From contig PUDQ02000080.1 of the NCBI GenBank assembly GCA_002964805.2, positions 372,001-436,000 of the forward strand: 64,000 nt of DNA. The letters are read 5' to 3'. Source of the DNA: Trametes villosa (lineage: Eukaryota > Basidiomycota > Agaricomycetes > Polyporales > Polyporaceae). The position numbers were made by a program, and so were the translations under genes. The first letter of the stretch is position 1; every line of letters starts with the position of its first letter. Under the pieces are notes generated by a model, which had not been told where the DNA came from, did no database searches, and saw only the letters and a program-made list of their open reading frames with translations. This document shows, one piece after another, positions 9,201 through 20,260 of this stretch.

Positions 9201-12200
9201 CTCCTGAGACCGACTACTTCAGGATGCCGCCTCCCAAGCCGAAGCACGCGAGTCGGTGGAAAGAGGACTGGGAAGAGCTCGAGCTTCTCGTGAGTTCACG
9301 AACGACAACGGAGCTGTACATGACAAGCTCACATCCAATACGCAGGGTCGCGGCGGCTACGGCGAAGTCGTCAAGGCGCGGAACAAGATCGACAACCGGA
9401 TCTACGCCGTGAAGCGGATCAAGCTGCGAAATGTGCAGAACGACAAAATCTTCCGGGAGGTGAACACGCTGAGCCGGCTGAACCACCGCTTCATCGTGCG
9501 GTACTACACGACGTGGGTGGAGACGACGGAGGACGCGTCCTCGACCGCGAACTCGGACGTCGACTCGTCGATGTCGGACACCACCGATGGCATGACGTCC
9601 GTGCCGCACCAGTTCGACGACCACAGTGACACGGCTGACCACATCACGACGTTCGACATGAATGACCTCGACTCGCCGAGCAAGCACTCGTTCCCGAGCA
9701 TCCACTTTGGGTCGCATTCGGGGGACGATGTTGGCAGCGACTCGACGAGCGACAGCGATGACCTGTTCGCTGAGGACGTGTTCGTGACACCTGCGAGACC
9801 ACGGCCGATTCCGAACAACGGGACTGCTGCTAGACCTCCCCCTATGGTGCCGAAGCCTGCTGCGCGGATACTCTACATCCAGATGGTAAGGTTACACTGT
9901 GAGTCAAGCGCTTCACGGGGTATTAACTATTTACAAAGGAATACGTCGAGCGACAGACCCTGAGAGAGGTTTGTGCCATCAGTCTCCTTGAGCTTCTCTC
10001 ACTGACAGGGTAGTAACAGCGGATCAACGAAGGCCTGGATGAGCAGAATGCGTGGCGGCTGTTCCACCAGATCCTGGACGCGCTCGTGCACATGGCGAGC
10101 CTCGGCATCGTAGGTGCTTGGTAAGATATGTGTCTTCCGTATACTGAAGCCCCTTGCTAGCTGCATCGCGATATCAAGCTGACCAACATCTTCATCGGTA
10201 CGTACACCCTCCCTTGGTCCTTCGGATGCAATACTAACGCTGCCATAGACGGGAAGGGCGATTGCAAGGGTACGAGGAATGTCTCTATGAGATTGAGTAC
10301 CCCACTAACCCACGAACAGTCGGAGACTTTGGTCTCGCAACGTCCAGTCTAGCTGCAGTAGACCCGTCTGATGTTGCGCCGACTATATCTAGACACGAGG
10401 ACGTTACGCTAGGTTTGACCTTCATGATATCTGCCATGCTTTCTACTCACGTGTGTAATCAGACGTGGGCACCGCACTCTACATCGCGCCAGAACTCCAG
10501 TCTAGACGTAAGGGCCCCCGTAACAGTGCAAAAGCCGACATGTACAGCTTGGGGGTATGACCACCACTTCCGTTTATACTGCTCAGGCATACATACTCAC
10601 GCCCGTATGTCCGTTCATCCAGATAGTCTTCTTCGAGATGAACTACCCGTTCAAGACGGATTCGGAGCGTTGGACGGTGCTACTTGGGCTGAGGACGCCT
10701 GCCATCGCCTTCCCTAACGACTGGGACGCCCGCCGTTCGAGGCAGCAGCAGAGTAAGCTCATCTCCGCCCAGTGCCTTGCACATGTGCTGAAAGTGTTCA
10801 CAGTCATCAAATGGCTTCTTGAACACGATCCCGAGAAGAGGCCTACGGCGCTGGAGCTGTCGCAGAGCCCGCTGCTACCACCCCGTCTGGAGGACGAGTA
10901 CGTCAAGAGCGCGATGAAGCTGATCGCGAAGCCCGACTCTCCGCATCTTCAAGCTGTTCTTTCGACGCTGTTTAGCCAGCCTGTCAAGGCCGTGCGGACG
11001 TACCTCTACGACGCTGATGCCGAGCCGCCCGAGCATTCGGCTCTCAACACACTCGTCATCGACCGCCTCGCGCAGATATTCCATCTCCACGGAGCTGTCG
11101 ACATCGAGCCCCCTCTGCTCATGCCTGTCACGAACCCCAAGGACGATCGTAGCCGAGCGTTGTATCTCGACCGTACCGGCGAGGTAGTCACCCTCCCCAA
11201 CAACGCCCTCGTGCCGTTTGCTCGTGCTGCAGCTCGCGCTGACCTGAAGCGTATTAAGCGGTACCACATCAGCGACATCTACCACCCGAAGTACGTCTTT
11301 GATGCGATGCAGGTCTGGTCGTGGCTTATCGAAGCCTTCACAGTGTCATCGCGGGGCATCCCAGAGCGTCGAAGGTTGCAGTGTTCGACATCATCACCCC
11401 CGACCTCATCACGGGCCAGACAGCAGCTACTTCCGAAGCCATCTCCATCGTCAGCGACTGCTTGGACAACTTCGGCAACCTGTGGCAGCACTATGAGATA
11501 CACTTGTCTCATTCACGGAGTACGTCCCTCATACTGAAGAGAGCCGGCGTGTTACTGACGGGGCTTTCTAGTCCTGGAGCAAGCTCTCGAACAAGTGCCT
11601 CCGGAGATTCGCGCAGAAGCCATAGAGATCTTGAGTCAATCCAAGTCGTCGACTCCTCAAAAGCGCTCAAGCCTCCTCCGGAAGGGCGTGACAAGGGCGG
11701 TCAACGACTGGCTCGAGGTTCTCTCCGAGACCTGTCAGTTTTCCTTGAACGCATATTGCATCTTCTGCTGACATTTCGTGGTATAGACGACTCTGTCGAT
11801 GCCTTCGTCGAGCGGTTGGACAAGTCGTTCCCGCAACTGCGAGAACTTCTCGACCAGTACATCCAAGACATGAAGACGACCGTGCACTTTGCGAACGCCT
11901 CTGGCGTCACACGTCCGATGAAGGTCAACCCGCTCATGCTTCAGAACCGCACCCCGTACTACGCAGACGGCGTGTGCTTTGAGGTCGTCCGGAAGAACAA
12001 GTTCTCCGACGTGTTGGCGACCGGTGGACGGTACGGCATATATACCCTTTTCATCAGGTTTAGACTGACAGTGGCTTAGGTACGACCATGTGATCCGACG
12101 GTACTCTCCTCCGAAGCCTACGGCAGAAGTGAGCTTCGCCGTCGCCGTGCAGATTTACCTGGACAAGATCACGGTTGCCCTCGCAGCCTATCAGAACGCC

Positions 12201-13156
12201 TCGCTCCGCACGCTCCTGAAGGAACAGAAGTCTTTCGGCTACTGGAGCCCTCGTCGCTGCGACGTGTACGTCGTGTCGTACCAGCCGGGATACCTGACCG
12301 AGCGGCTGGAGATCGCGGCGATGCTGTGGAAGCACAACATCAGCGCGGACGTCATGTACGAGGCGTCTTTGCGAGGTATGGTCGAGACCGAGAATCACGT
12401 CGAGCAGTGCTCGCGAGAAGGGATCCTGTACGTTTCTGTCATAACGGAGGAAATGGTCCTGCATGCTGACGGTTGAACAGTTTCATCGTGCATGCGAAGC
12501 CTCGAATTGGTTCGGCGCTCGTGTACAAGGTCAAGAGCGTTCTCAGGGGTACGGAGACGGAAGGTATGTTACCTTAACGCTTGCTTGCAGTGCTTGGTAC
12601 TCATACATTCTCAGTCTCGCCGCAGGAGCTGGTGTCCTTCCTACAGCAGCAGATTGCAGAGCAGAAGCGGATCGATGCAACGACTTCCGGTGCTGCCAGC
12701 ATCGAGAACGGCCAGACGCAGTCGGTCACGAAGGAGACGTCCTCTGTGGGGGCAGGAGAGACGCTGGTGGTTCTACCCGGCGACGTCAAGAAGGGGCGTA
12801 AGGGGACGAAGACGCTAATGCTCAACAAGGGTAACGCTTTCGCATCAAGCGCCTCGAACTCGAACTGATCAGGTTACATAGCCCATGATCATGCTACCGC
12901 ATTCAAGAGCTCTCTACCACGCACACGGACTATCGCGATAGACGTCCCCACCTCAGTGTTCGACGAGATGGCGAAGAGCATGGACTGGCTTTCAAACGAC
13001 GAGGCGCTGCGGGCCATCGCCGCGGGGCTACCCGCGCAATACGGCCACTACGTGCACCAGATCAAGGAAGTGGTAAACAAACAGAAGGCAGACGGACGCT
13101 ATGTGCTACTTTATGGGATCCGTCAGGAACGACTCGCGCTGCTCACGTTGAATTAG
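6275..13156 (+). CDS. GCN2: GCN2, eIF2-alpha kinase (RWD, pseudokinase, kinase, HisRS-like)
   Basis: I rebuilt 29 exons that stay in frame to 1579 residues: 6275-6325, 6379-6426, 6489-6574, 7291-7435, 7487-7594, 7649-7934, 7989-8102, 8152-8360, 8413-8476, 8528-8699, 8763-8905, 8957-9109, 9162-9289, 9346-9885, 9939-9968, 10020-10109, 10161-10197, 10249-10269, 10320-10412, 10463-10554, 10623-10752, 10804-11290, 11344-11519, 11572-11733, 11787-12030, 12080-12427, 12481-12563, 12615-12830, 12873-13156. Residues 1-150 are an RWD domain (SIYDKDF, FPKTYPVLACP), and 160-210 a Gln/Glu coiled coil. About 250-530 is the degenerate kinase domain. About 560-930 is the active kinase: GRGGYGEVV, AVKRIK, LHRDIKLTNIF, GDFGLA, a GTALYIAPE activation end and a roughly 110-residue acidic Ser/Asp insert. 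About 960-1390 is the HisRS-like domain, then the C-terminal region. Known: GCN2 senses uncharged tRNA and phosphorylates eIF2-alpha. Intron 3 is abnormally long (see findings). Confidence 0.95.
6575..7290 (+). other. Oversized GCN2 intron 3 (about 716 bases)
   Basis: Starts GTGAGC and ends CTTTCAG. Every other intron in the gene is about 46-70 bases. It contains a 13-base perfect inverted repeat (CGTACCACAGCTT at 6738-6750 with its complement at 6790-6802). No open frame in it continues the RWD domain. Confidence 0.6.
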
Positions 13157-13438
13157 GCTCGATGCTGTATCACGTACTATGAATGTTTCTCTCATCTGTA
13201 TCCTAATAATGACGTCTCACGTACCTCCATGCTATATATTTCACGCCCTACTCTCGTTACGAGTTCCTTGAATTACAGTGCATCCGGAATGTCCAACAAC
13301 ACAGCTATGCCTCAAAACTGTCCGGGATAATTGTGTCCGACATGTCCACTGTGACTACAGTTCTACTCAAAGGCCTAGGAGGGCCAATAGCTTCGGGAAG
13401 CTGGGAGTACCCAGTCCAGTCACCTGCATCGGAATTCC

Positions 13439-15489
13439 TTAGTTCACGTCAAGAAGTTCTTCCAAGCCGACACTCACTGGGTCCCACCCGGCAACAGCAT
13501 CGAACCCACGAGGGACCGGGTCACCGTTGCAGGTGATAGAGTTGTTCCCAGCAACGATGTCCTTGAACGTTGCCGCCGCCTCCGAGTACAGCCACGGGTT
13601 CAAAAACCCGAGCGGCGGCTTGCCCGCGGACAGCAGACGGTCGTTGATCAGCGCGATGATGCTCGCCATGACCGGGCTCGACGCGCTCGTGCCGGTGAGC
13701 CCGCTCAGGCCTGCGGCGAAGAGGATGTAGTCGTCGGCTTTGGCGGCGATGTCGGGGAACGCACGTCCAGAGCGGTTGAACGCGCCTGCGTTCTTGTCGC
13801 CGAGCTGCGCGAGGAAGGCTGAGACTGCGGCGTCTTGATATGAGGGGCGCGCGTAGTAGTTGGAGAACCCGCCGGAGGAGCCGATCCAGCCAATCTCGTC
13901 GGGGAAGCCGGACGTGCCTCCGACTGAGGTGACGCTGCCACCCCGAAGGCGTAAGTAGATGGGAGAGTAGTTCGTAGGTGTGGGTGACTCACAAGGGGCA
14001 GTTAGAAGGGAACGTAGCCTGGAAGACGCGGTCGGATCCATCAGCTGGGCAGCCGACAGCACTGTCCCCCGACGCGTAGAGAATGGACGTTCCCCGCGCG
14101 CCCAGTTGAGCGTATGCTTTGCATAGCTTGCTGTGTGCATAGTGAGTGACATGCGCAGGGAGGAGCAGACCATTCAGCGACATACTCTGTGAGTGCGAAA
14201 GAGATGTCGCTCTCCGAGGGCATCCCGTAGCTCGTCGTGAGTACCTGGGGCGGGTTTTCCTCTGCAAGTAGGACGTTGACCTCGTCAAGGAACCCCTCGA
14301 GGTCCCCATCTTGAACGTCGAGGCCAATGAAGTAGTACGTGACTGGGACGTCTGTGGCGATGCCGACCGTGTACTGGATGTCGAGCTCCTGTTTTCAAGC
14401 ACATCACGGTCAGCGGATGCAATGGTCCGGATACATACGAGTACTGACGCCCTCAGAAACCGAAGGGCCGGTCTGATCGTTCGTCCCACCATCGACGCCG
14501 ACGACTGAAAAAATGGTGGACGAGTTCATATCCGGCCGGAACATCTCCAAAAAGGACTGCAAGCATCGCACCATGTCAGCCGGTCACACACACTTACAGT
14601 AACTCGACACAGCTTACCTGCAGGAAGCTAAAGTGGGCGCTGTTCCCGAACCGGCCTGTCACCCCGAGCCGGTTGTTCGCATTTGTCGCGGGCGTAAGGG
14701 GAATGTCGTACAAGAACTGCACGCATTCCGGGATCGTCTCATCTGTGCAGTCTGCGGTCACGTTCTGCTTGGCGAGGGTGGTGCGCCCCACAGACGGCTT
14801 GATCGCAACTGTCTGCCCCTTCGCGACCGGGGGCGGGAATCTGTGTGAGGCGTCAGCGCAGCGTGCATTGAGCACAATACGAGATGAGCCTACGAAGTCG
14901 TGGGGTGGACGAGGTCGACATGTCCCTGCAAGCTCGCGGGCAGTGCGTAGGACATGGTACGAACGGCTTGCTTGCCCGACGCGCCGTGCTCGAAGACCGA
15001 GAAGTTGGCATTGAAGAGAGCGTTTGCTTTCTCAACGGGGATCTCGAAGCCAACCCAGTCGCCTGCAGGGGAGAGCGAGGTCCCATTCAGACCATTCTCT
15101 CGCAGCCACGCATTGACCGCAGCAACCGCGGCGGGGTTAGGCGCGACAAGCTTCTCGACCTATCCTCCCGCGATTAATGACAGAGTGTCGAGGTGTTGAA
15201 ATGAATAGTGGCTGACCTCTGCCTTGGAAAGATGCTGCCCGTATTGGGGGCTCTTCGGGTCGCTGACCATGTACACAGCGTCGACGATGGCATCGGGCGT
15301 GCTCTGAGCTAGCGCGAAGCGAAGCTTCAGAGCCTTCTTCGCGGGTGCGGGCCCAGTGTTGGTGAATCCTACAGGAACGACCGCCCGCGCTTCGTGGACG
15401 CGTAGTTGACTGTCGGAGTATGAGAGGGTACTGGCTGTGACAACGGCCGCATAGGCCACGAAAGTGAGCAGGCTCCAGGACTTGGCCAT
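13439..15489 (-). CDS. Secreted tripeptidyl-peptidase, sedolisin family S53
   Basis: Seven exons (15489-15217, 15159-14894, 14840-14618, 14556-14449, 14388-14186, 14130-13993, 13934-13439) join in frame to 568 residues, a normal length for fungal S53 proteases. A signal peptide (MAKSWSLLTFVAYAAVVTAS) leads into a pro-kumamolisin prodomain with QYGQHLSKAEV. The catalytic set is complete: Glu and Asp four apart in SEGELDIQY, the oxyanion Asp in YASGDSAVG, and the nucleophile in GLTGTSASSPVMA. The calcium-site region near the C-terminus (AVAGWDP) is present. Known: these acid proteases remove tripeptides from N-termini and are used for external protein digestion. A TATA element lies about 97 bases upstream. 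Nothing looks broken. Confidence 0.93.
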
Positions 15490-15585
15490 CTTCCCCGAGT
15501 GAATGAAGCTACAGAGTGCAGCCAGCGAGGGAAAGCGAGAAAAAACAAGTAGCTCAGACGAGAGGGAGAATGACGACCAAGCTCA

Positions 15586-15591
15586 TATATA
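15586..15591 (-). promoter_or_regulatory. TATA element of the S53 protease
   Basis: TATATA within a GC-rich flank, about 97-102 bases upstream of the start codon at 15489 and read on the minus strand. Confidence 0.4.
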
Positions 15592-16250
15592 CTCCAGAAG
15601 CAAGCTCAAGGCGCGCCTCGGTTATCAGGCGGGTTGGCACGGAACACAGGTATGGAGATCACGAACGGGCATAGCGGCAGACAGCCCAGGAGAACGGAGC
15701 AATGCATTCGAGTTGCGCAGGGAATCCCGCAGAAGAATCGCTCCTGCCATTCGGAGCTATTGTTTCAAGTCAGATATTCCACAGCGGAGAGATGTCGCCG
15801 CGGCCTTGGTTGGGCCCGAACGGAGGCCGTGCCATCCGAGAAGGTCATGGGTATGAGCGAACGCGCGGTTTGGAGCGCAGTACTGGGCCGGCGAAGGAAT
15901 GGGTGCCGTACAAGCACTGGCTAGCGCCGTACACGGATACCGGCTTTGCGCGGTTGTTGCAGGTGCCGACGGCCCTGCCGACATGCTGTTGCCCCAACCT
16001 ACCACAGTGACTAGTCAGTTGCATTGGGATAACTTGCATCGAGACGCTTGAAGGCTTAGGGAGATGGCCGCACCGTTGGCCACGTTCACTCAGGTGAACG
16101 CGCGCAAGCGAAAAGCTTGACACGAATCACCTGTGGAGGCAGAGCCATTGAAAGTTCTGAACGCAAAAGCACAGAATTGAAACAGGGGGAGAGAGCGACG
16201 TGCCGTGGAAAAGCCCACGGGTATACATATATAAACGCATTAGAACCAAC
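15592..16250. other. Intergenic, no gene seen
   Basis: Lies between the divergent-side flank of the protease and the 3' end of the next minus-strand gene. Short frames only, with no domain or splice continuity. Confidence 0.4.
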
Positions 16251-17822
16251 CTAGAGAGCCTCGACATAGAACGCCTCGTCGATGCCAGTGTAAGGATTGG
16301 CCTCCTCGACATCCTCTTGCAGATATGCAATGAGCGATTCGTCTTCGTCCTCCTTGATATCCGGGAGAGGCGTCTCCGCCTTATCCTCGACGGCCGCAGA
16401 TGGCGCCTCCACCGGGACCTGCTCAAGCTCCGAAGCGGGCGCCTCCACTTTGACCGGGATATCTGCCTCCTTCAGCTTCTCCACCACGTTGCCCATCTTC
16501 CCGACCCTCCACTCCCCGCCCCACCCCTGCCTGCGCTCCTTGCGCATCGTGCGCGGCGTCGGCGGAGGACGCGACGCCCCCGCGCGCCTTCTGCGGCTCG
16601 CGACGGACGCGTGCGCGCTGTCGCGCGAGCGGTACGCCGTGCGCACCCAGTACGGCACCTTCGGCGACTTGACCGCCGCGAACGGCGACGCGGGCGCCGC
16701 GCTCGAGCGCCGGCGCGGGAGCCCCGCGAACCCGAACCCGCGCCGGAAGGACTCCATGACCTGCGCGTCCGTGCCGAGGATGACCGCCATCGCCTGCGCG
16801 ACGGACTGCTGCTGCTGCAGCGGCGAGTCGTCGTGCAGCGCGCTCGGCGTGGGCGAGAGCGCGGCCCCGGGGGAGCCAAGCGCGACTACGAACGAGACGT
16901 GGCTGTGGCGCGTGGGGTTTGCAGAGTGCGGGACGACGAAGCTCGTGCGCGTGCCGGCGCTGTAGACAGAGACGGAGAGGACGCTCCGCCGCTGGGCGTC
17001 GCCCACAGAGCGCGAGCGGCGCCGGCCTGCCGTGAGCATCTGCGAGCGGCGCGGAGGGCACACGGACATGCGGTAGAGGTCGAGGTACGTCTTGACGTTG
17101 TGGACCTCGGGGGTGGGTGCGACGAGTACGGAGGGGAGGGCGAGCTCCTCGACGATGGTGTCGCGGAATGCCCGGGACATGCGCGCGAGGCGGCGCAGGG
17201 TCTGCATCCGGTGCTCATGGATATCCGGCGTTTTGATGGGGGAGAGCGGGGAGATAGGAGTGAGCGGACTCAGGTATTCGGGCGTAAGAGGAGTCCTGAG
17301 CATGTCAGCGATGACCGGCGTGACCGAAGCGTGAAGGAACGGAACCTACTGGCGATAGGCGTACTTGGACAGACGGCTGGTGTCCACTGTCCTCGCGGGG
17401 GACGCGAGGTTGAGGGCAGCCGGGATCGGCCTCGGCGGCGCCATATACGTCTCAATCACGTCCTCGACCATAATGTCCCATGGGCGGGTCGGCGGGAGCC
17501 GGTAACGCAGGACGGGCGCAGGGGGAGGGGGCAGCTTCTTGTTCTTGCCGCCCTTCTTCCGCACATTGAGCGGCTGCGTGTTGAAGCTCATGGTCGAGGA
17601 GACGACGCTTTCTGCGCCCGGGGAGGAGGGGATGACATCGATGATGGGCATTTCACCTAGGACCTTGCCAATCTTCTGGCTCGACTTGGCCAGCCTCAGG
17701 CGCTGCTCGGGGTCGAGGTTCTGCATCGCCGGGGAAAGGCTCCGAGGGCCATAGGCGAGGTAGTTTGCTGCCACGCGGTTGTGAATCTGGTGAGCGGGAG
17801 TCTTCTTGGACGAGGGAGCCAT
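16251..17822 (-). CDS. Unrecognised proline/serine-rich protein
   Basis: Two exons (17822-17350 and 17295-16251) with a clean GTAGGT..CTCAG intron give 505 residues. I do not recognise the family. It starts MAPSSKKTPAHQIHNRV. A basic KKGGKNKKLPPPPAP linker lies near residue 100, and TPLTPEYLSPLTPISPLSP repeats of a T/S-P-L pattern near 160-180. A helical segment follows (RLARMSRAFRDTIVEELALP), then a strongly basic Arg/Ser centre (RRRSRSVGDAQRRS, SRRRRAGASRPPPTPRT) and an acidic tail (IKEDEDESLIAYLQEDVEE). The many SP/TP dipeptides suggest a phosphorylated, largely disordered protein. No signal peptide or membrane span. The two exons stay in one phase and the coding strand dominates the region, which supports a real gene. 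Confidence 0.7.
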
Positions 17823-18742
17823 TGTAAGAACAAGAAAATGCAGGAGAAGAAGAGGCGTCTAGAGAAGAAAAGCGGACCAGCCAAAGATGAGCAGAAGAAG
17901 AAGCGGGACGTCGTCGACCAGGACAAGACGAGCGAGAGCCACACAAGCAGGCGCGAGCTTTTAGATGTCGGCCACGCCGTCCAAGTTACCGACGACAGAC
18001 AACAACGGGATGCTCGGTGCACTGGTTTGTACATCACCATCAGTGATCCCAAGCGTAGAGTATGAACGTCACCAGGGCCACGACGTTCTCAGCAGTCAGA
18101 ATCCATGTTACCCGAGCTCGAGTAAGACATCCGGGCCAGCATGTGTGGGACAAAGGATCGGCAGACGCAGAGATGGAGAGCGATGAATGAGGCCATGATG
18201 GTCGAAGTCAAGCAGCCGGACCCTCCTGGGTGTGTGTCCCGCTCAAGCTGATCGCAGCCATGCGGTGTTCAGACTAGACTAGACGTATCAGCCGCGCTAC
18301 GTGCGGGTCAGAAAGTCGAATCCATGATGATATGGGCAGACTGGATACGACGGACATGCGTGACTACATGAATATTCAGTGTGTGTATGACCGTGCGTAC
18401 ACCACCTTTCCAGGTTGGTAAGGGTCGGCGCACCTTGTTTGATCACGTACCATGCACCTTGAGGTTCCCACACAGGTTCCCAACTTCCCATGTACGTTTC
18501 CCGTTAAGTTGGTGTACGGCCCATAAGTAAATGCGCCGGTGCAGATGGATATGCATGGGGATGCGTCAGGGTATCAAGTATGCAGCGAGTCTCCTCGTTC
18601 TTCTCTGAGAAGCGTTGATAGGCATCAAGCGCCGGTATAGACTTAATCGAGTAGCTTAGGTAATGTCATACAGATCCCATCTAGACCGCGACGCCTTTGA
18701 AGCTTGCGGCCCCCTGGGAGTTGCTTTGATGCCTACAATACA
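17823..18742. other. Intergenic before tRNA-Glu
   Basis: No gene supported. Contains the 5' flank of the preceding minus-strand gene and lower-GC sequence ahead of the tRNA. No inverted or tandem repeat of note. Confidence 0.4.
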
Positions 18743-18814
18743 TCCGATATGGTGTAGTGGCTAACATTATCGCCTCTCACGCGATAGCCCGGGGCTCGAT
18801 TCCCCGTGTCGGAA
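18743..18814 (+). tRNA. tRNA-Glu (anticodon CTC)
   Basis: A 72-base cloverleaf without intron. The acceptor arm TCCGATA pairs with TGTCGGA (one T-G pair). The D-arm contains TGGTGTAGTGGCTAACA. The anticodon loop CTCTCAC has CTC in the centre. The T-arm CGGGG / CTCGATT / CCCCG is perfect. A T5 run directly downstream (18815-18819) is the RNA polymerase III stop. The sequence is close to the canonical eukaryotic tRNA-Glu, reading GAG codons, which this GC-rich genome uses heavily. Confidence 0.95.
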
Positions 18815-18819
18815 TTTTT
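18815..18819 (+). terminator. Pol III T-run terminator of tRNA-Glu
   Basis: Five consecutive T residues immediately after the discriminator base of the tRNA, the standard RNA polymerase III termination signal. Confidence 0.8.
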
Positions 18820-19198
18820 GGCATTCCGCAGTTGCCAAAAGTCCTGCTGCGTTCCTGCCACCAGTGACCTCCCCACCGTAACTCAACCTCCACAACCTCA
18901 TTACATGGCGGGCGGCCTCTTGCACTGATGGCCTTTGCTGCTCCGGCTCATATTTAGCTACGCCCATGTTTGAATTGACGACCTTCATATCACGGGCTAA
19001 CCCTCGGCGTTCGATCCATTGATTCTCCGTAATTCCAAGCACAAGCATACAGATCCATACGCAGCCGAACACGCCATCAGCCTCACAGCGCACGGCGAAG
19101 AAAGCGCGACAGCCCCATGGCAGCCTTTGCGGCGGGGGCGGCCCCACGTACATTGTCTCCTCGCATCTGCGGAAGACGTGACGCCGAGGAGCAGCTCC

Positions 19199-20260
19199 TC
19201 AACGGGGCAGACAATGCTGCCATGGTCGAGTATGGCCTGCAGCAGGGGCAAGGGAGACGATGTCAAATGGAGAAGGCAATGATGCGCGTCGGGGCAACTT
19301 ACCTCGGTGTGCCAGGCGCACGGCTAGGAAAGGCGTTTCTGAACATGCTTGACCCAGCCGCGCTATGGCCAGAACCGCCGCGGGATAAGCTACAGAAACT
19401 GTGTGAGCAACGTGAGCCGCGCCTAGGAGTACTAGAGTTACACACGAAGTGTCGGGTTCAGCGCTGGCGGCCTCCAATTGCTCGTGCTTGTGCTCCTTGA
19501 TCTTCGGGAATGTGGGGACAAGACGTTCGTAGAAGAGGTTGTGCATATACCAGCGCGCCTCTTCGGACCTCAGTTCGTCTAGGATCTTGGTCTCTTCGGG
19601 GTAGAGTTCGTGCAACGGCGGCTGAGTGTCCGGGTCATCGTCGTAGAAGACGCGCCACGCGGTCAGGTAGTAGATGAAGATGTCGTGCTTACACTTGCCG
19701 ATGGCGTGCGGGAAGGGGTTGTCGAGCAGCCCGGTGGGCGGGTTCATGATGAAGTGCACTAGGCCTTCGAGGAAGGTGTGATACTGCGGCACTAGGATGT
19801 CGGAGTTGGACGGGTCGAGGGGTGGGACCAAGGATTGGAACCGGGCGTTGTCGCGGACATCCAGGCCGAAGTATGACTGAGGAAGCAGGAGAATGTAACC
19901 GGGCAGTGGCGCAAGCCGGTAAGGATCCTCGTCGGGGATGTCGAGGTGGCGCAGCCGAATAGATCGTGGAAACGGCGAAGAGCCCTTGTTTGGCGTGTTG
20001 AGCATCTCGGCGTAGTCCCAGGCGGGCACGGTGAGGACGTAGCGCCCTTCTTGCAGCACGGCCGCGGCAGCCTCGAGGAGCTCGTCTGGTACCAGGATTT
20101 GCTGGTCAAAGAGCGCGGTGGCAACGCGATAGACGTAGCAGAGCGCACCCTCCGCCCAGAGAATGCAGGGGATGCCGCAAGAGGTGAGTTGGCGTAGCGC
20201 GACTAGCCGTTTGTGTTGCTCCTCCGGACCGGGAGGGCAGTACTCGTAGAACTCGCCCAT
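19199..20260 (-). CDS. Unrecognised protein (ILWAEGALCYVY type)
   Basis: The start ATG is at 20260 (MGEFYEYCPP). The body reads RLVALRQLTSCGIPCILWAE, GALCYVYRVATALFDQQILV, a YVLTVPAWDYAEML segment, YILLLPQSYFGLDV, and a C-terminal helical part (IYYLTAWRVFYDDDP, ARWYMHNLFYERLVPTF). I associate this pattern with a hypothetical protein family repeated in polypore genomes; the GIPCILWAEGAL segment recalls a nucleotidyltransferase-fold strand-helix, but I see no convincing GS..D motif, so no function is claimed. The frame stays open to 19199. However, a GTGTGT donor at 19445 followed by acceptors at about 19399 and a GTAAGT donor at 19304 suggest that the true C-terminus after residue 271 is spliced differently. 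No signal peptide. Confidence 0.6.
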   Translation of the reverse strand: MGEFYEYCPPGPEEQHKRLVALRQLTSCGIPCILWAEGALCYVYRVATALFDQQILVPDELLEAAAAVLQEGRYVLTVPAWDYAEMLNTPNKGSSPFPRSIRLRHLDIPDEDPYRLAPLPGYILLLPQSYFGLDVRDNARFQSLVPPLDPSNSDILVPQYHTFLEGLVHFIMNPPTGLLDNPFPHAIGKCKHDIFIYYLTAWRVFYDDDPDTQPPLHELYPEETKILDELRSEEARWYMHNLFYERLVPTFPKIKEHKHEQLEAASAEPDTSCVTLVLLGAAHVAHTVSVAYPAAVLAIARLGQACSETPFLAVRLAHRGKLPRRASLPSPFDIVSLAPAAGHTRPWQHCLPR

